A program made the translations under genes and the position numbers. 64,000 bases of DNA, taken from the NCBI GenBank assembly GCA_902785785.1, contig CADAAA010000008.1, positions 39,669 through 103,668 of the forward strand, given 5' to 3'. Origin of the DNA: an uncultured Bacteroidia bacterium (GTDB lineage Bacteria; Bacteroidota; Bacteroidia; Bacteroidales; UBA932). This document shows positions 63,311 to 64,000 of this stretch, one piece after another (positions within the stretch are counted from its first letter, which is position 1; the number at the start of each line of letters is the position of its first letter). The notes under the pieces are model-generated. The model did no database searches, was not told the DNA's origin, and saw only the letters and a list, made by a program, of their open reading frames with translations.

Positions 63311-64000
63311 ATGAGTTTCTATGAATTGAAGGAGATTCCGATCACGGACCTCCTTACCCATCTAGGGCATAAACCGGTCTCCAGTGCGAAGGGCGGAAGG
63401 CAATGGTTCTATCACTCCCCTCTCCGGGAAGACAACAATGCCTCTTTCTGCGTGTCCTCGGACAAGAATCTATGGTATGACTTCGGCACGTCAAGGGGCG
63501 GGAACGTCATCGACCTCGCCAGGGCATTGAACGACAACTGTCCGTTCAAGGTTGCGGCGACCTGGCTTGAGGAGCAGAGCCGGGGATTCAAGCAGGGCCC
63601 TCCCCTGACGGCATCCATTGTCAGTAGCGGTCCTTTGCGTCCGGAGACAGAGATGGAGAATATTCAGGTCCAACCCCTGACAAGCAAGGCCCTCATAGGC
63701 TATCTCTGGTCCCGAGGCATACCTGCCGAAATCGGCAGGCGGTACTGCAAGGAGGTTCAGTACGACGTCCGTGACCGTCATTTCTTTGCCCTTTGCTTCA
63801 TGAATATCCTTGGCGGGATGGAGATTCGGAATCCCTTCTTCAAGGGTTCATACGGGGTCAAGGCACCCAGCGTCATCACGCTGAGCAAGTCGGAGCGCAC
63901 ACCATCCTGCTGCGTCTTCGAGGGATTCATGGATTTCCTGTCCTACCAGACGCTTCTGGCCAGGTACAACGACCTTGTGATCAATCCGGTTCCCAGGGAT
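63311..64000 (+). CDS. DNA primase of the integrative element (3' end outside window)
   Basis: The frame is open for 230 codons from ATG 63311 to the window edge. The first 90 residues resemble the CHC2-type primase N-terminal domain (FYHSPLREDNNASFCV, then LWYDFGTSRGGNVIDLA), but the zinc-ligand Cys/His positions are replaced by Tyr, Asp and Ser. From about residue 205 the Toprim motif CCVFEGFMDFLSY appears with the catalytic Glu and Asp. It would prime replication of the excised element together with the RepA-like ATPase. A relaxase is usually encoded further along, outside this window. Confidence 0.85.
   Translation, partial: MSFYELKEIPITDLLTHLGHKPVSSAKGGRQWFYHSPLREDNNASFCVSSDKNLWYDFGTSRGGNVIDLARALNDNCPFKVAATWLEEQSRGFKQGPPLTASIVSSGPLRPETEMENIQVQPLTSKALIGYLWSRGIPAEIGRRYCKEVQYDVRDRHFFALCFMNILGGMEIRNPFFKGSYGVKAPSVITLSKSERTPSCCVFEGFMDFLSYQTLLARYNDLVINPVPRD

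Overview
The window is a chromosomal segment of a GC-rich member of the Bacteroidales (Bacteroidota), most like an uncultured gut or rumen lineage. The evidence is repeated TAnnTTTG -7 promoter boxes (several with a TTTG element 18-20 nt upstream), a type III glutamine synthetase, meso-diaminopimelate dehydrogenase, PPi-dependent phosphofructokinase, a Rho with a large disordered Q/N-rich insertion, the rsfS-ftsH-cdsA-psd cluster, and a Bacteroidetes-type tyrosine integrase. No rRNA, tRNA or CRISPR array was seen.

Layout. 1-3923: polysaccharide enzymes (GH3 fragment, CE15-like esterase, SGNH acetylesterase). 3935-5381: divergent rubredoxin and flavodiiron O2/NO reductase. 5489-16523: a minus-strand nitrogen cluster, read in the order glnA type III, ddh, gdhA, receiver/ATP-grasp protein, guaA, glmS. 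It covers ammonia assimilation and two glutamine-consuming synthases. Its promoter is followed by a 28-codon ORF with five Gln codons and then an intrinsic terminator just before glnA. This is a candidate glutamine-sensing attenuator and is the most interesting signal here. 16572-19437: nrdD-nrdG with a structured leader. 19629-25010: orphan DNA methyltransferase, esterase, isochorismatase-like hydrolase, GH43-like protein, EamA transporter. 25011-28631: metY-metX-GH13 amylase operon. 28755-30392: pfp. 30490-39806: ligA-yihY-rsh-lipoprotein-OMP-ispG, tightly packed. 39790-43676: rsfS-ftsH-cdsA-psd. 43731-47851: birA, then dnaA-pepD-rpe on the minus strand. 48077-54408: amidase, LptD-like protein, rho, C_GCAxxG_C_C protein. 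54446-56140: the GGGtGRT / NifU-like pair. 56237-57715: mnmE.

From the end of mnmE to the window edge lies the left part of an integrative element. The last 18 bp of mnmE is the likely attachment site. It is followed by about 690 bp of AT-rich DNA carrying an array of TGGCACAC motifs and AGTTTGA repeats, then a tyrosine integrase, two unknown genes, an excisionase-like HTH protein, a RepA-like ATPase and a primase cut by the window edge. The rest of the element, including any mobilization or cargo genes and the second attachment site, is outside the window.

Start sites were moved inward where the longest open frame ran into the neighbouring gene or across a promoter. All assignments come from reading motifs by eye; no database search was run.
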